From assembly GCF_000210295.1 (NCBI RefSeq), contig NC_026744.1, forward strand, positions 2,728,001-2,792,000: a stretch of DNA of 64,000 bases, written 5' to 3'. Under the pieces are notes generated by a model. That model had not been told where the DNA came from and did no database searches. It was given only the letters and a program-made list of their open reading frames with translations. The DNA comes from Trypanosoma brucei gambiense DAL972 (Eukaryota; Euglenozoa; Kinetoplastea; Trypanosomatida; Trypanosomatidae). Of the stretch, positions 38,032 to 48,632 are shown one piece after another. Position 1 is the stretch's first letter. Every line of letters starts with the position of its first letter. A program made the position numbers and the translations under genes.

Positions 38032-39937
38032 GTTGGTTCCACGTGTATCGTTTCGGATTTATAGCAAGTCCGACTCCGCTTTGCTAATTTAACTTTCCAT
38101 TTTATTTGGTTTCATTCATTTTGCCTCTTACTTGTGTGGACGTTTACCCATTTCTTCTGCGATTCTGCGTGTTAGCAGATAGCCACCCCCACTCTCAATT
38201 TTTAGTTGGGGTTAGAAAAGCGTAACGACATGTTGTTTGCCTCACATTCTTTTGAGGGGGAAAAAAAAGGGAAGGAGTTGGTGGAGGGCGCGTGTACGTT
38301 TTTTTTTTACCAATGTGTCAACACTGTGGGAGGAAATGGGGATTTCGGATATGAGAAAGAGTTGCAGGGGGCGGGGTCTCTTTTCTTCATGCATATCTTT
38401 AGTTGGTTACCCCCTTCTTTTAGTGACCGTGGCTTTCTTCTTTCTTCCCCGGCGTAGATGCTTTTGGTGGGTTCCTTCCCTATTTTGTAAATGTGACAAG
38501 GTACACGTCGCTCCCCTCCTCTCCATGTTTTTCTTTTTCTTTTGTGTGTAGTTGTCACTACCGCACCTTCGTGCACTGTTGGTATTATTGGTACCGCTAC
38601 CTACAGGTTTTAAAGCCTCTGGGTTTAACCTTTTGACTTTATTTTCGACTTGTTTTTATTTTATCATCTCCTTCTTCTCATCAACGTCAATATGTATAAG
38701 AACAAAAGTACACGCATACGTTAATATATATATATATATTAATGTGTTATACCTTACATGGGCCTATAATCGTACCTCTATTCTTTGTGTTTTTTTTCCT
38801 TTTGTTACCCTCTCCCTTCTTGCCTTTTGGCTTTTGTATTACTAGAGTGCCATAGCTTTTTTTTGTTTCCTGTATTTTTTTATTTTTCAATTGATATGCT
38901 GGTTTTCAAACGGGGGAGTCCTCCCTCCTCGGTTCTTTAACCACATCTCAAGCATAGTTGTTGAGTTCTGTGTTATCCTCGGGAACTTAGCGTTTCTGGT
39001 GTTTTTAATTTAAATTAATTTTTTTTTACTTTAAAGACCCTTGCAGCGGCACCATTCTTGCCTGTGTTATTCCTTTCGCCTCTTCATATTCTCTGCTGTA
39101 TGCTTCTGTTGGGGGAGTCTTTGGCGAGGTGTGTGAGAGGAAAAAAAAAAAGTGATCATGGGAGTGATAACACGGATAGTTTCTATTATTCACTGTCAGA
39201 GAGGAGTTGAAGTGAAAGAATGCCGCTGTTGGGACCAATTTGTCCCTTTTGTTTCCTTTTATCCTTATCTTTTCCCCCTTTTTTTTTCATTTGCGTGTCG
39301 TTATTGTGAAAATGGCAGAGGGAAGTGAATGTGACATGTTTTCTTCCCTTTCCCTCCTGACGTGTCTCCTACGTTCGATACATATACAAATACGTTTGTA
39401 TATATATATATATTTGGTCCGTCTATATCTGCTCCTTCCTTCGTGTGGGGATGGTGAGAGGTAAGGGAAAGAGGCAATGGCGGTGGTTACAAGTGATTTA
39501 CTTATTTAACTATTTTATGTGAGCGTGTTTCCCGTCTAGTAACTATGTGGTGTACGGTAGAGGGAGAGGAGACCTGGTTTATGCGAGAACAGTGTGGGAA
39601 GGGTATTGAAGTGTCATTAAATACGGCTACTTGTTTGGCTTCTCCTCGTAGGAAGATGCACTTGTTGGTTGTGCCTCGCATCCACACGTTTTCTGCTCCC
39701 CTCTGCATGCGTACTTTTGATCCTGTTGCACCAAATGTAGAAAAAAAAAAAGGAAGGAAGGAAGGAAGGAAGGAAGAAAGCCGAAAGGATCGTGCGGGTG
39801 CGGTTAGTTGCGTCAAAGGAAGGAATATTTGCCTGGCGTTTGCGGTCTCTTTTATTTGGTTTCGTCTCCGTTATCCCTTTTTTACCTTGCGGGGGCTAGT
39901 TGTTGGGGCCACTATTTCGATATTCCCCTCTCAGTGG
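38032..39937. other. 1.9-kb intergenic region, T-rich with TA and GGAA repeats
   Basis: Very rich in T/C runs, with TA tracts at about 38723-38739 and 39399-39413, and a GGAA repeat at 39752-39776. No gene is supported. The UTP21 frame is open from an ATG at 39545, but the added 131 residues are composed of repeat-encoded and pyrimidine-tract sequence and do not fit the family. Confidence 0.6.
39752..39776. repeat. GGAA tetranucleotide repeat
   Basis: About six GGAA units after an A10 run, just upstream of the UTP21 start. Likely variable between strains. Confidence 0.85.
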
Positions 39938-42865
39938 ATGGAAAGCTTCTCCCCATTTCGTGTGGTCGGAAGCGTATGTGGTGAGCTGCCAGTCAGTAGC
40001 ACAATGTTATACGGCGCACCGCAGTTGATGGTTGCCACAGGACGCACGTTTCAGTTGTTTCGGGGGAAAGAACTTACAATGCTTCGCGGTGGGCCGCACT
40101 TTGAGAAGAGGGTGAGGGCTGTAACACAGGCAGGGAAGTATCGTTTTGTTGCCGAAGGGCCTCGGATTCATGCATTTGTGCATCACAAGCCGCTCTGGAA
40201 CTGCATGCACAACGACGTTACGCAGAGCAGAGTGGATCACATTCTTGCTGTGGATGATATTCTTTTCTGTGTGGGTAACGATAAACGTGTAGTGGTGCGG
40301 GAGATAAAGAGCGGGAACATGCTCACAGAGTTTCTTGTTGATGGTAGTGAGGAGACACGCGCGATGGTTACCCCTGCCGGATACAACAACAAACTTCTTT
40401 TGGCGACTGCACAGGGATCACTGCAGTTATACAATTTCAAAAGCGGTGTCTGCCTGTGGCGCGAAAAGCGAGAGCCTGGTGCGCAGATCACGGCTCTAGC
40501 GGCAAGTAACTTCAAGGACATCATCGCATATGGCACAAGCAACGGCCGTGTAGTTGTTCTCAACATGGCTACTAACGAGGATATCATGTCATTTGACCAG
40601 GAGGAGAGAGGTGCCGTGACTGCGCTGGCGTTCCGAACCGACAAGGATGTCCTCGTCGCCGGGTCTAGCTCCGGCGAGGTGGCGATGTGGGACCTTGAAA
40701 ATGGCTGCCTTGACGGTCTTCTGACGCGTGGCAAGCAAGTGAAAACTGAGACGGAGGTGCTGGAGTCCCCACACACCAATACCGTTCACTCCATAGTTGT
40801 TCTGCCAACAGAAACTGCCACCATTGTTACAGCTGGAGCTGACAATGCATTGATGCAGTTTAGGTTTGACACTGTAGACGGTCTTGGCGTGCTGGTGCGT
40901 GAGCGTCGGGGTCATATGGGGAGCTGCACAGAGGCTAAGTTTTATAACAGCGACTTGCTGCTGACTGCCGGTACCGATCGTTCGCTCCGTGTGACGCACC
41001 TATTTTCAGATCGTGCGTCATGGGAATTGTCTCAGGGCCAGTTGGGCCGACGGGGGCGCGAGAAGCAGATGGGACGTGAGGCGATGAAGATGCCACCTGC
41101 TGTTGCTATTGCCAGCTGCACTGCAAGGAACTACCAGTGGGCGAGCATTGTTTCTATTCATGAATCTTCGTCAAAGATGTGCGGCTGGCGCATGGACACT
41201 CGTTCTCTAGATTGTAAGCTGAGCGGTATTAAGACGTCGATGCACATCGCACGTGCCGTCGCCATGAGCGACTGCGGGAACTTTGCTGTTATCGGGTACT
41301 CGAGCGGTGATGTATCTGTTGTCAGTATTCAGAATAAAGGCGTACGGCAGTTGCTTGACTCCTCACTGAAGCCGGACGACCGGGCACACTGTGGTTCAGT
41401 GGAGTGCGTTGAGGTGGCCTGTGGAAACAACATTGTTGTAACTGCAGGTCTTGACTCGATGATTAAGTTGTGGAGTCTCTTCACTTGTCGCCTCCGCACC
41501 GTCGTGAAGACTGATTGTCCTTTGCATAAGTCATGTATTCATCAACCGTCGTCTCTCTTTATTGCCGCGCAGCACTTCTCCATTCGTGTATACCACTGCA
41601 ACCCCGACATTGGGCTTACAACCCAAGAGTTGCGCGTGCCCGTACGAACGTTCAGCGGCCACACCAGCCCCATTACAACCCTAGCCCTTGCGCCAGACTC
41701 GTATCGTTACGTAGTGTCGGCATCTGGCGATGCAGCACTACTTGTTTGGGATCTTGCCTCCTCTGCCTGTGTCGGGCAGTACCGCCTAGCTTCTCCGGCC
41801 ATCTCACTTGCCTTCCACCCAGATGCTCTATTTATGGTCTCTACGCATGCCGGTGAGCGTGGTGCCTTCCTTTGGTCAAATAATTTGCGTTATGGCTTTG
41901 TTCCAGAGGTAATAACGGATCCGAGGGCGCGCAGCGTGGAGGAACTGCCACAGCTGCACTTTCCTACAGCTCATGGCGCCGCGGAGGATGCAGAGGATGA
42001 TACTGTTGACAATGCTGTGAAGTGTGAGAAAGGGCTCCCGGGTTCAGGTAATGAAGTCAAGGAGGAGGGTGAAAGCGATGGTAATGATGATGGAATGTTG
42101 GGCGACATAGCGGGTGCTGGTGGAAACGCTGAGCAGGAGGTAGAGCTTTTTGACGCCAAGAAGGATACTGCGTTAATGCAAATTGAGAGGGAAAAAGTAA
42201 AATGGGCTGAGCTTGATGAGATTATTTCCGGTGGCATGCGCCTAGCTGGCGTGCCCCGCTCCATGTGGTTCGACCTTACCCTGTTGGAGCAGATAAGGGA
42301 AAAGAACCAACCGCTCCTTCCACCCAAGAAGCGCGACGTTCCCTTCTTTCTACCAACCACGCAGGAATTGCGTCCCACGTTCCTTGTTGCAGCTTCAAAC
42401 TCAAAAGATAAGGAGACTCTTGTATCGCGGGTGGTGAGTGCCCCGATAGCCCAGCTCACGCCGGTGCAGCAGATGCTTGTGCGGAACGAACATGATGCTT
42501 TTTTGTCGTACATCCTTTCCCTTGGTTCACCACAGGCTGTTGACTTGGAGATCAAGCGTGCGGTCGACTATGTGGAGGGTTGCTCTTACACGGAGAAGGA
42601 ACTGGAGCGTATTAAGGACTGCCTGCATGGGCTGTTGTCATTTGTGGCGGAGTGGCTGAAGCGGCGCGAGAATGTCGATTTGGTACAGGGCATATTGGCT
42701 GCCGTCATTCATTCACACGGCCCACTGATAACAAAGTGTGGTGCCGAGTTAATTAATGTTCTTGAGGAGCTGGCAGAGTTACAGAACTCGATACGATATA
42801 GCGTAGATCACCTCGTTGGGTACCCAAGCTGTCTGGCAGGTACTTTTTCGGGGTCACACTTCTAA
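39938..42865 (+). CDS. UTP21: UTP21/WDR36 U3 snoRNP WD-repeat protein
   Basis: 975 residues from ATG 39938, close to yeast Utp21 (939). The N terminus FSPFRVVGSVCGELPVSS is the family opening. Tandem WD repeats form two propellers over about 1-660 (for example DVLVAGSSSGEVAMWDLENG, NIVVTAGLDSMIKLWSL, RYVVSASGDAALLVWDLAS). After an acidic Glu/Asp-rich linker (about 680-730) comes the Utp21 C-terminal domain, marked by LAGVPRSMWFDLTLLEQIREKNQPLLPPKKRDVPFFLPT and a helical end. UTP21 belongs to the UTP-B module of the small-subunit processome and is needed for 18S rRNA maturation in the nucleolus. Confidence 0.93.
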   Translation: MESFSPFRVVGSVCGELPVSSTMLYGAPQLMVATGRTFQLFRGKELTMLRGGPHFEKRVRAVTQAGKYRFVAEGPRIHAFVHHKPLWNCMHNDVTQSRVDHILAVDDILFCVGNDKRVVVREIKSGNMLTEFLVDGSEETRAMVTPAGYNNKLLLATAQGSLQLYNFKSGVCLWREKREPGAQITALAASNFKDIIAYGTSNGRVVVLNMATNEDIMSFDQEERGAVTALAFRTDKDVLVAGSSSGEVAMWDLENGCLDGLLTRGKQVKTETEVLESPHTNTVHSIVVLPTETATIVTAGADNALMQFRFDTVDGLGVLVRERRGHMGSCTEAKFYNSDLLLTAGTDRSLRVTHLFSDRASWELSQGQLGRRGREKQMGREAMKMPPAVAIASCTARNYQWASIVSIHESSSKMCGWRMDTRSLDCKLSGIKTSMHIARAVAMSDCGNFAVIGYSSGDVSVVSIQNKGVRQLLDSSLKPDDRAHCGSVECVEVACGNNIVVTAGLDSMIKLWSLFTCRLRTVVKTDCPLHKSCIHQPSSLFIAAQHFSIRVYHCNPDIGLTTQELRVPVRTFSGHTSPITTLALAPDSYRYVVSASGDAALLVWDLASSACVGQYRLASPAISLAFHPDALFMVSTHAGERGAFLWSNNLRYGFVPEVITDPRARSVEELPQLHFPTAHGAAEDAEDDTVDNAVKCEKGLPGSGNEVKEEGESDGNDDGMLGDIAGAGGNAEQEVELFDAKKDTALMQIEREKVKWAELDEIISGGMRLAGVPRSMWFDLTLLEQIREKNQPLLPPKKRDVPFFLPTTQELRPTFLVAASNSKDKETLVSRVVSAPIAQLTPVQQMLVRNEHDAFLSYILSLGSPQAVDLEIKRAVDYVEGCSYTEKELERIKDCLHGLLSFVAEWLKRRENVDLVQGILAAVIHSHGPLITKCGAELINVLEELAELQNSIRYSVDHLVGYPSCLAGTFSGSHF

Positions 42866-43362
42866 CTGAGATGTACGCGCGCGGATTGTTGGCGGCGCCT
42901 GCAGTCTCAGCAACAAATGTGAAGGAGACTTTGCGGTTCGATGCGGCCACAACCAAACTGCGTCCCGACTCTTAATGCATCTAAACAATCGATATGAAGT
43001 AAGAAAGAATAAGTAAGCGATAATGCCGGTTGCGAGTAAAAGAATAATCACACGCCGGTATGTGAGTGGTGGGGGAAGTTCACAACAAACGAAGACAATG
43101 TTGGGATGCGTGTCTTTAGTTCATTAAGCGTTGACGATTGTGAAACACGCGCTTTTCTGCGAACTAGTGTTGTGTTTTCGTATGCATGTTCGGCCCTCTT
43201 TCCTTCAAGAACCAATTTTGTCACTACTGTTTTTTCTCTTTATCCATCCACACCAGAACTGCCCTTGGTATCCACCTGATTTTTTTTTGTGTGAACATCA
43301 ACTCCTTACTCACACGGGCATGTGCTTACGTACGTCTGCGCAAATCACGCTTCAGTAGGTGT
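42866..43362. other. Intergenic region
   Basis: Pyrimidine-rich DNA at 43205-43290, then TTCAGTAG at 43351-43358, which is the likely splice acceptor four bases before the next ATG. The open frame extends to an ATG at 43186 but passes through this tract. Confidence 0.6.
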
Positions 43363-45204
43363 ATGTTTAGTGAGTCTTTGTACTCGTTTCACACAGTCTC
43401 TGCTGACAAAAACCAAAGCAACAACCAGAAGGGCTTGTTGGAGGATGAGCCATGTCAATACTCAAATGGAAACAATGAGCCTGGAAATAAAGCAAAAGGG
43501 AACAGGGATCATGAACTTGTTGGAAGGTGGGGGAGCCCACGACACGGTGGAGGCGTTGGGGTTAGAATCAGCACGTCCGTTTCTGGGAAATTTGACAAAC
43601 GATGTCCAAAACCTAGCGAAGGGTACGTGCCACCACACTATGTTGGTTTACCGAAATATTGGTTACCAAATGAGACCTTTCATCCGGAAATAAACCCCCG
43701 AAGTCAACGCATCACCAAGTGGGAAAACTATGTGGGAAATAGTGAGCGCTACCATGCGATTTGCGAGCTCGTGAAGGAGTTGTGGCTTGCGAACGCGCCT
43801 GTCAACGGGAACGAGATGGGCATCGATGGTGTGAACGGTGCCCTACGGCAACTGGGTATCGAGGTGTGGTCTCCGCTCGCAGAGAATTTTTTCTCGGAGC
43901 TATCGTTAAATGAAACAAATGGACAGCGACTTGTGGGATACAGTGCCTTCAAACGCGTATTTGTTAGGGAACTTCAGGCCCTCTTGACTCCTTCATCAGG
44001 CACCAATAGATTGGATGGTGAGGGTGTCCCAAGGGGTGACACTTGCGGTGTGCGGTTCTGTGACCCCAATACGATATGTTCAAGTATACAAACGCTTAGA
44101 AGACATCAAAGCACACAGGGAGCATCAAGCAAAAATACGGTGTCGTCTGCTGCAGCTTCCTCTTCGTTCCGGCGCACTGCCGCTGGTGAACCTTCGGTTG
44201 GGTGGCCGGGCATATCCGATATTTGCTCCGCACTCTCTGGCCACGATCTCTTGGGTGTAACTGCGGCCGACGTGTACCTCAGCCCTGATAGTAGGAGACG
44301 GTCATCCATCCTGGGTTCGTCATCTACAGGTACTGATGCACTGCAACGGGTGATGGGACGGGGCAACCAGGGCTTGTACCCTTTGCCCATCGGTGCAAAC
44401 GGTAAAACACTGGACGGGGTGTCTGTAGTGAGCAGAATGTCTATCGCCAATTCCTGTGAAGGTGACTCCTGTACACCCGTTGCTCGTTCCAGACGATCGT
44501 CTTCGCATCGGAGTGCACTGGCGGTTGTTACGAGTCCCAACAAGTGCGAAGGGAGAAAGTTGCGAAGGGCGGATGAGGGCTCTCCAGAGGCCGCAGGTGC
44601 CCAAAGGAGGGGTAGGTCAACCACGAAAACGAAAGGAGGTAAACAAAAAACCCGTCAGAAGTCTAGAGGCTCGTCCGCTACGCCACGGCGACCTTCGCGG
44701 AAAAGCAGCTCGAAGAGGAGAAACCGTAGCGGCTCGAAGAGGAGAAACCGTAGCGGCTCGAAGAGGAGAAACCGTAGCGGCTCGAAGAGGAGGAACCGTA
44801 GCAGCAGTAGCCGTGGTAGGTTGCCGCAAGAGTGCGAGGGACGTGACGATTCAAGTACTTCCCTTTCATCTGTGAGAATTGTGAAGAATCCTACCGGGAC
44901 GCAGCGGGACGGATCAGTGGTAGAAGACGAGAGCCATTACGGCCCCTGCGATGCAGCGGGAAGGGGATCGTATCGTTCGCGCGTAATGACCCTTCACCGT
45001 TGGCGGAGAACTTCACCACCTGTGTTATGCGTGGATGTAAGGATGCCCGACGACAAGAGGGGTACCTTTGATGTTTACAGGGGTGACACTGTGGAGGAGC
45101 TTGTGGGCGACTTCGCGAGTGCGTACAACTTGAGTGATAGGTTAAGCAAACGCCTGGAGAGGTTGCTGGCAAGGAAGCTTGAGTACTACAAATGGAAACT
45201 TTGA
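43363..45204 (+). CDS. Protein of unknown function with RS-rich repeats and conserved C-terminal domain
   Basis: 613 residues from ATG 43363. A compact region at about 95-205 contains YVGLPKYWLPNETFHPEINPRSQRITKWENYVG and an EF-hand-like helical stretch ending in FKRVFVRELQALL. The middle is disordered and Ser/Arg/Gly-rich. Residues about 449-480 consist of four 8-residue units of the type GSKRRNRS encoded by a 24-bp DNA repeat. The last about 60 residues form a ubiquitin-like or PB1-like fold candidate: VLCVDVRMPDDKRGTFDVYRGDTVEELVGDFASAYNL, then a Leu/Arg-rich helix. Similar tails occur on kinetoplastid cytoskeletal proteins. No function can be named; RS repeats suggest RNA-processing or cytoskeletal interaction. 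Confidence 0.6.
   Translation: MFSESLYSFHTVSADKNQSNNQKGLLEDEPCQYSNGNNEPGNKAKGNRDHELVGRWGSPRHGGGVGVRISTSVSGKFDKRCPKPSEGYVPPHYVGLPKYWLPNETFHPEINPRSQRITKWENYVGNSERYHAICELVKELWLANAPVNGNEMGIDGVNGALRQLGIEVWSPLAENFFSELSLNETNGQRLVGYSAFKRVFVRELQALLTPSSGTNRLDGEGVPRGDTCGVRFCDPNTICSSIQTLRRHQSTQGASSKNTVSSAAASSSFRRTAAGEPSVGWPGISDICSALSGHDLLGVTAADVYLSPDSRRRSSILGSSSTGTDALQRVMGRGNQGLYPLPIGANGKTLDGVSVVSRMSIANSCEGDSCTPVARSRRSSSHRSALAVVTSPNKCEGRKLRRADEGSPEAAGAQRRGRSTTKTKGGKQKTRQKSRGSSATPRRPSRKSSSKRRNRSGSKRRNRSGSKRRNRSGSKRRNRSSSSRGRLPQECEGRDDSSTSLSSVRIVKNPTGTQRDGSVVEDESHYGPCDAAGRGSYRSRVMTLHRWRRTSPPVLCVDVRMPDDKRGTFDVYRGDTVEELVGDFASAYNLSDRLSKRLERLLARKLEYYKWKL
44707..44802 (+). repeat. Four tandem 24-bp repeats within a gene
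   Basis: Four in-frame units of GGCTCGAAGAGGAGAAACCG plus TAGC, the first beginning with A instead of G and the last with GAGGAGGAACC. They encode an Arg/Ser/Lys repeat. Near-identical third positions point to recent expansion by slippage or unequal exchange rather than protein-level selection alone. Confidence 0.9.
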
Positions 45205-45822
45205 TGTGAAAAAATAGCTTGAAACTGTACTTGTGGGGAAACTGAAGTTCCCAGTGATTATAGATAAGGTTGAGAGTACGCGGTCATACACGACTCTCCC
45301 TCCTTTATAAAAAATGTTCATAGGGAGGAGGCGGCTGTCCAATATATAGAGAGGCATAGATATGGTCGCTTTTAGCTGTGAGTACGGTTTATAAAACTAT
45401 ATCTGTACGTATGCTCTTCTCCTGTAACACTGAATGATGCTTGCTTGTCAATCATTAATATCTAAGCAGCCTCTGGGCGTGCTCTAAGTAGGATGTTTCA
45501 GTTTATTGGTTTATGACTCTTCCTTGAATCAAAAAATATATGAAAGTGTCTTTAGGGACCGTGTTTGTGTGTGTGTGGGGGGGGAGGAAATCTGTCTGTT
45601 CAAGGTGAATGGCGCTCCGCACGTTCTCCCTACCCTTTTGCCGAACTGTTTCTCTTCCTCTTCTTCACTTCTTTTTAAACATGTGCCTCCATCACCGGCA
45701 ATTTACTAAAGAGAGACGCTTCCTTTTACCGTAGGATATACCATAGCTGCGGAGTGGAAGCGGTCCGGTATAAGTGGGGTGGAGTGAGAGGTAGGATAGG
45801 CGACAACCACTTAACACTTGCA
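45205..45822. other. Intergenic region
   Basis: Contains a GT/G-rich run at 45565-45585 and a T/C-rich tract at about 45645-45680 suited to splicing of the next gene. No gene is seen. Confidence 0.6.
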
Positions 45823-47412
45823 ATGACTAGCAGGAAGCGGCCGCGGGAAGCAGCTACATATCATGACATTCGTTTGATGTGTCAGCACGCGAGGGAACGG
45901 GAGGCGTTGCTACGCACGGGGCCGTTCTTTGTGGAGCGTATTCTGGCGCCCCGTCTTGTGGGTATTCATTACAGAGTGGACGGTTTATTGACCGACCCCA
46001 GTCGGTTGAGCCGTGACAACGAGGTGCGTGCGCCACTAAAGTGGCGGCAGCGGTGCCAAGGACTACTTGCACTACCTCAACACGCACAAGTAGAGGGTTT
46101 AAAACGACATTTTGGTTCGATGAACGTCGATGATTTCCGGACTGTGATCCCGTCACCAGTGTATGTCGCGACGAGGGGTGAGAGGAGTGGCATAAATGTT
46201 GCGGTAAGGGCACTAGCCCCTGTAACAGACGTGGTGTTTGACATGGAGGAGCAATTTGCCGTTGTATGCCAGCGGCGACGCTTCTCTACCTACGCAATTA
46301 GCAGTTGGATGGAGAGTTTAGATGTACCTTCCATTCCTGGTGCTGCAGTCCCTCTAGTTTCAGTTGAGCCGCAAGGCTTCTCGAGTCTCGGGTTTGCCCT
46401 CTCAGCGTTGCAATTTTTGTCGTCTTCACTTCATGTTATTGCCGGTTACCATAGAGCCCCGGTGGTGGATATCTTTGACTTGGAGAATGTTGACGAGGAG
46501 ACGAGTGAGCCCCAGCAGCGGTTCAACCTGACGGATGTGAAGGAAAACGGAAACGTTGAGGATGGTTCAAGCGCCTACGCAAACGATGTTATGCCAATGG
46601 ACAGATACGTTAGTTTGGGGGCGCTGTCATCAGGGTTGTCCGTGTGGTTAGACAGTCGTAGCGGAAAGGCGGAGGCATGTACTGGAGTCTTAACGCGCCA
46701 ATACACTATTGGGGCCCACAACCCCCATACAGGCCGCCGTGATCCACTCGCATGCGTAACATCCTTGTGCCAAGGCAACCCTGCGAACATACTTCTAGGA
46801 ACGGAGGCTGGAGCGTTGCAGCTGTGGGACGTGCGTTGCACCAGAGAGTGCGTGGCCCAACATATGACATCGGCGTCAATCTGTCGCCTCCATCCATCGT
46901 ACTCATATCCCCTGCGCAACGTTGTGTGGCTTAACACGTTAGCGGGCTGCGTGGAAGCTGTAAGCGTTGGACAGAGCGACATGGAGCTGTTGGCACGGCG
47001 TCTGTGCCCGGACTTCCAGCGTTCATCCTCAACGTTTCATTTACCGCCACCACGTCTCTCCCTTATGGAGTCCTCTGGGGTTGTGGCTTGTCCACACATA
47101 TCTTCCGGCAAACTGTTGCTTTATGATGGGAGTTCCTTGGTAAAACAGCCGAACAACTCTCGCACACAGTTATCTTCATATAATAGAGGTGTGGATGGAA
47201 AGGACAACGAGTATGAAAACGGGCATTGTAGCAATTTTGGTGGTTTTCTTCGGGAGGCATCCTCTTCCAGTGAGGAAAGTGGAGAGCGTGAAATTCCGCT
47301 GCTGAATGCTCTGCCCTCTGAGGCTAATGCGCTCGTGACTGCATGCACCGTGTGGAGCAACCGCGATATGTTCGTGCTTGGGGATGAAACAGGCCGAGTG
47401 CAGCTCCTGTAA
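45823..47412 (+). CDS. WD-repeat-like protein of unknown function
   Basis: 529 residues from ATG 45823 (the open frame begins at GTG 45754). The N terminus MTSRKRPREAATYHD is basic and may be nuclear. Propeller strands are recognisable but degenerate: VAVRALAPVTDVVFDMEEQFAVVCQRRRFSTYAI, LGALSSGLSVWLDSRSG, and NILLGTEAGALQLWDVRCTRECVAQH, the last a good WD unit with the WD pair. A second clear one closes the protein (MFVLGDETGRVQLL at the very C terminus), as in propellers closed by the terminal strand. Possible roles include CUL4-adaptor or RNA-processing scaffold, but no specific family was identified. Confidence 0.65.
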   Translation: MTSRKRPREAATYHDIRLMCQHAREREALLRTGPFFVERILAPRLVGIHYRVDGLLTDPSRLSRDNEVRAPLKWRQRCQGLLALPQHAQVEGLKRHFGSMNVDDFRTVIPSPVYVATRGERSGINVAVRALAPVTDVVFDMEEQFAVVCQRRRFSTYAISSWMESLDVPSIPGAAVPLVSVEPQGFSSLGFALSALQFLSSSLHVIAGYHRAPVVDIFDLENVDEETSEPQQRFNLTDVKENGNVEDGSSAYANDVMPMDRYVSLGALSSGLSVWLDSRSGKAEACTGVLTRQYTIGAHNPHTGRRDPLACVTSLCQGNPANILLGTEAGALQLWDVRCTRECVAQHMTSASICRLHPSYSYPLRNVVWLNTLAGCVEAVSVGQSDMELLARRLCPDFQRSSSTFHLPPPRLSLMESSGVVACPHISSGKLLLYDGSSLVKQPNNSRTQLSSYNRGVDGKDNEYENGHCSNFGGFLREASSSSEESGEREIPLLNALPSEANALVTACTVWSNRDMFVLGDETGRVQLL

Positions 47413-47765
47413 TATACAAACTCGTAGAGAGGTAGATGGGAATTGTCTCCCGTTGTCTGTCTTACCATCATTTTTCTTCACGCATATGTCACTACTTTTT
47501 TATACACCAGCCGGTGGCGATTGGTTATGTTGTCACGCACGCTCTTTATACATGGGAGCGCCTTGTTACTTGTACATTCACTTTGCATGAACACACGTGT
47601 GTGCGGTAAAAAAAAAAATATGGGGATGCGACAAGCTTATTTGTGGTGATGTTAACAACAGTGATAATAGTGTCAGGGTTATGTATTGTTCTTTCCGTGC
47701 CATTTACCATCTGGGACTTAGGTAGGCTTAGCTAAAAATTACTCAGAGAGGAACGTTAAACGCAG
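47413..47765. other. Intergenic region
   Basis: T/C-rich at 47455-47505, with an A run at 47608-47617. No gene is seen. Confidence 0.6.
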
Positions 47766-48632
47766 ATGCTCCGTCGCAGTGGTTGCTTCCTCAACATGGG
47801 GCTGGGGGACGAGTACGTGAAAAAGGTGTTCAACAGCGTGTCCAGCAAGTATGATATGATGAACGATGTTCTTTCGCTTGGCATACACCGCCTGTGGAAG
47901 CGCGAATTTGTCCGTGACTACGTACGACCGTGCCCTGGTGGATCGTACGTTGACGTCGCTGGAGGTACTGGCGATATTGCCTTTCGCATAATTGATGAAG
48001 TGCGCCAGTTGGAACGGGGACTTCCAGGCCTTACACCTCCCGACTTTCGAGGAGTTGGCGTGACGGTTGTGGACATAAATGAACAGATGGTTCACGAGGG
48101 AGAGGCCCGGGCAGCGCGGGAAGGATATGATGGTTTGGAGTGGATTGTCGCCAGCGGGGAGGAGCTTCCGTTGGATGACATGCAGTTCGATGGCTATACG
48201 GTATCGTTTGGCCTGCGGAATTTCAGTGACAGGCCGAAAGCCCTTCGAGAAGCGCATCGAGTGCTGAAAGTGGGTGGTGTACTGAGCGTGCTGGAGTTTA
48301 GCAAAGTCACGTGCTCGCTGCTGCGCGTGCCTTACGACGTGTGGTCTTACGGTTTCATTCCACAAGCCGGACGGATTTTGGCAAATGAGGAAAGCTATAG
48401 GTACCTTGTGGATAGCATTAGAGCCTTTCCCGATCAGGAGACCCTAGCAGAGATGATTCGGGAGGCGGGATTCGGTTACGTGAGGTATGATAATCTCTCT
48501 GGCGGAATCGCATGTGTACACACCGCAGTAAAAACGGAGGCTGTTCCAATGCATAAACCTAAGTCAGAAGTAGAAAACGCTATGGCGCAACAGGAGCGAG
48601 TGGTAGAAGACAGTAAAGTGGGGGCTGCATAG
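47766..48632 (+). CDS. COQ5: COQ5/UbiE C-methyltransferase of ubiquinone synthesis
   Basis: 288 residues. It C-methylates the polyprenyl-benzoquinol ring using S-adenosylmethionine in the mitochondrial matrix. Both UbiE/COQ5 signatures are present: YDMMNDVLSLGIHRLW (residues about 35-50) and RVLKVGGVLSVLEFS (about 166-180). The SAM-binding motif I reads VDVAGGTGDIAF (about 62-73), and VVDINEQMV gives the acidic residue of motif II. The short N terminus MLRRSGCFLN is basic and probably part of a mitochondrial presequence. A C-terminal tail of about 35 residues beyond the family core is charged and probably disordered. Length is typical. Confidence 0.93.
   Translation: MLRRSGCFLNMGLGDEYVKKVFNSVSSKYDMMNDVLSLGIHRLWKREFVRDYVRPCPGGSYVDVAGGTGDIAFRIIDEVRQLERGLPGLTPPDFRGVGVTVVDINEQMVHEGEARAAREGYDGLEWIVASGEELPLDDMQFDGYTVSFGLRNFSDRPKALREAHRVLKVGGVLSVLEFSKVTCSLLRVPYDVWSYGFIPQAGRILANEESYRYLVDSIRAFPDQETLAEMIREAGFGYVRYDNLSGGIACVHTAVKTEAVPMHKPKSEVENAMAQQERVVEDSKVGAA

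Noticed and set aside
39545..39937. N-terminal extension of UTP21 by 131 residues
   Set aside because: It is in frame and starts with ATG, but is built from A/G repeat and pyrimidine-tract DNA; family members begin at the FSPFRVVG segment encoded from 39938.
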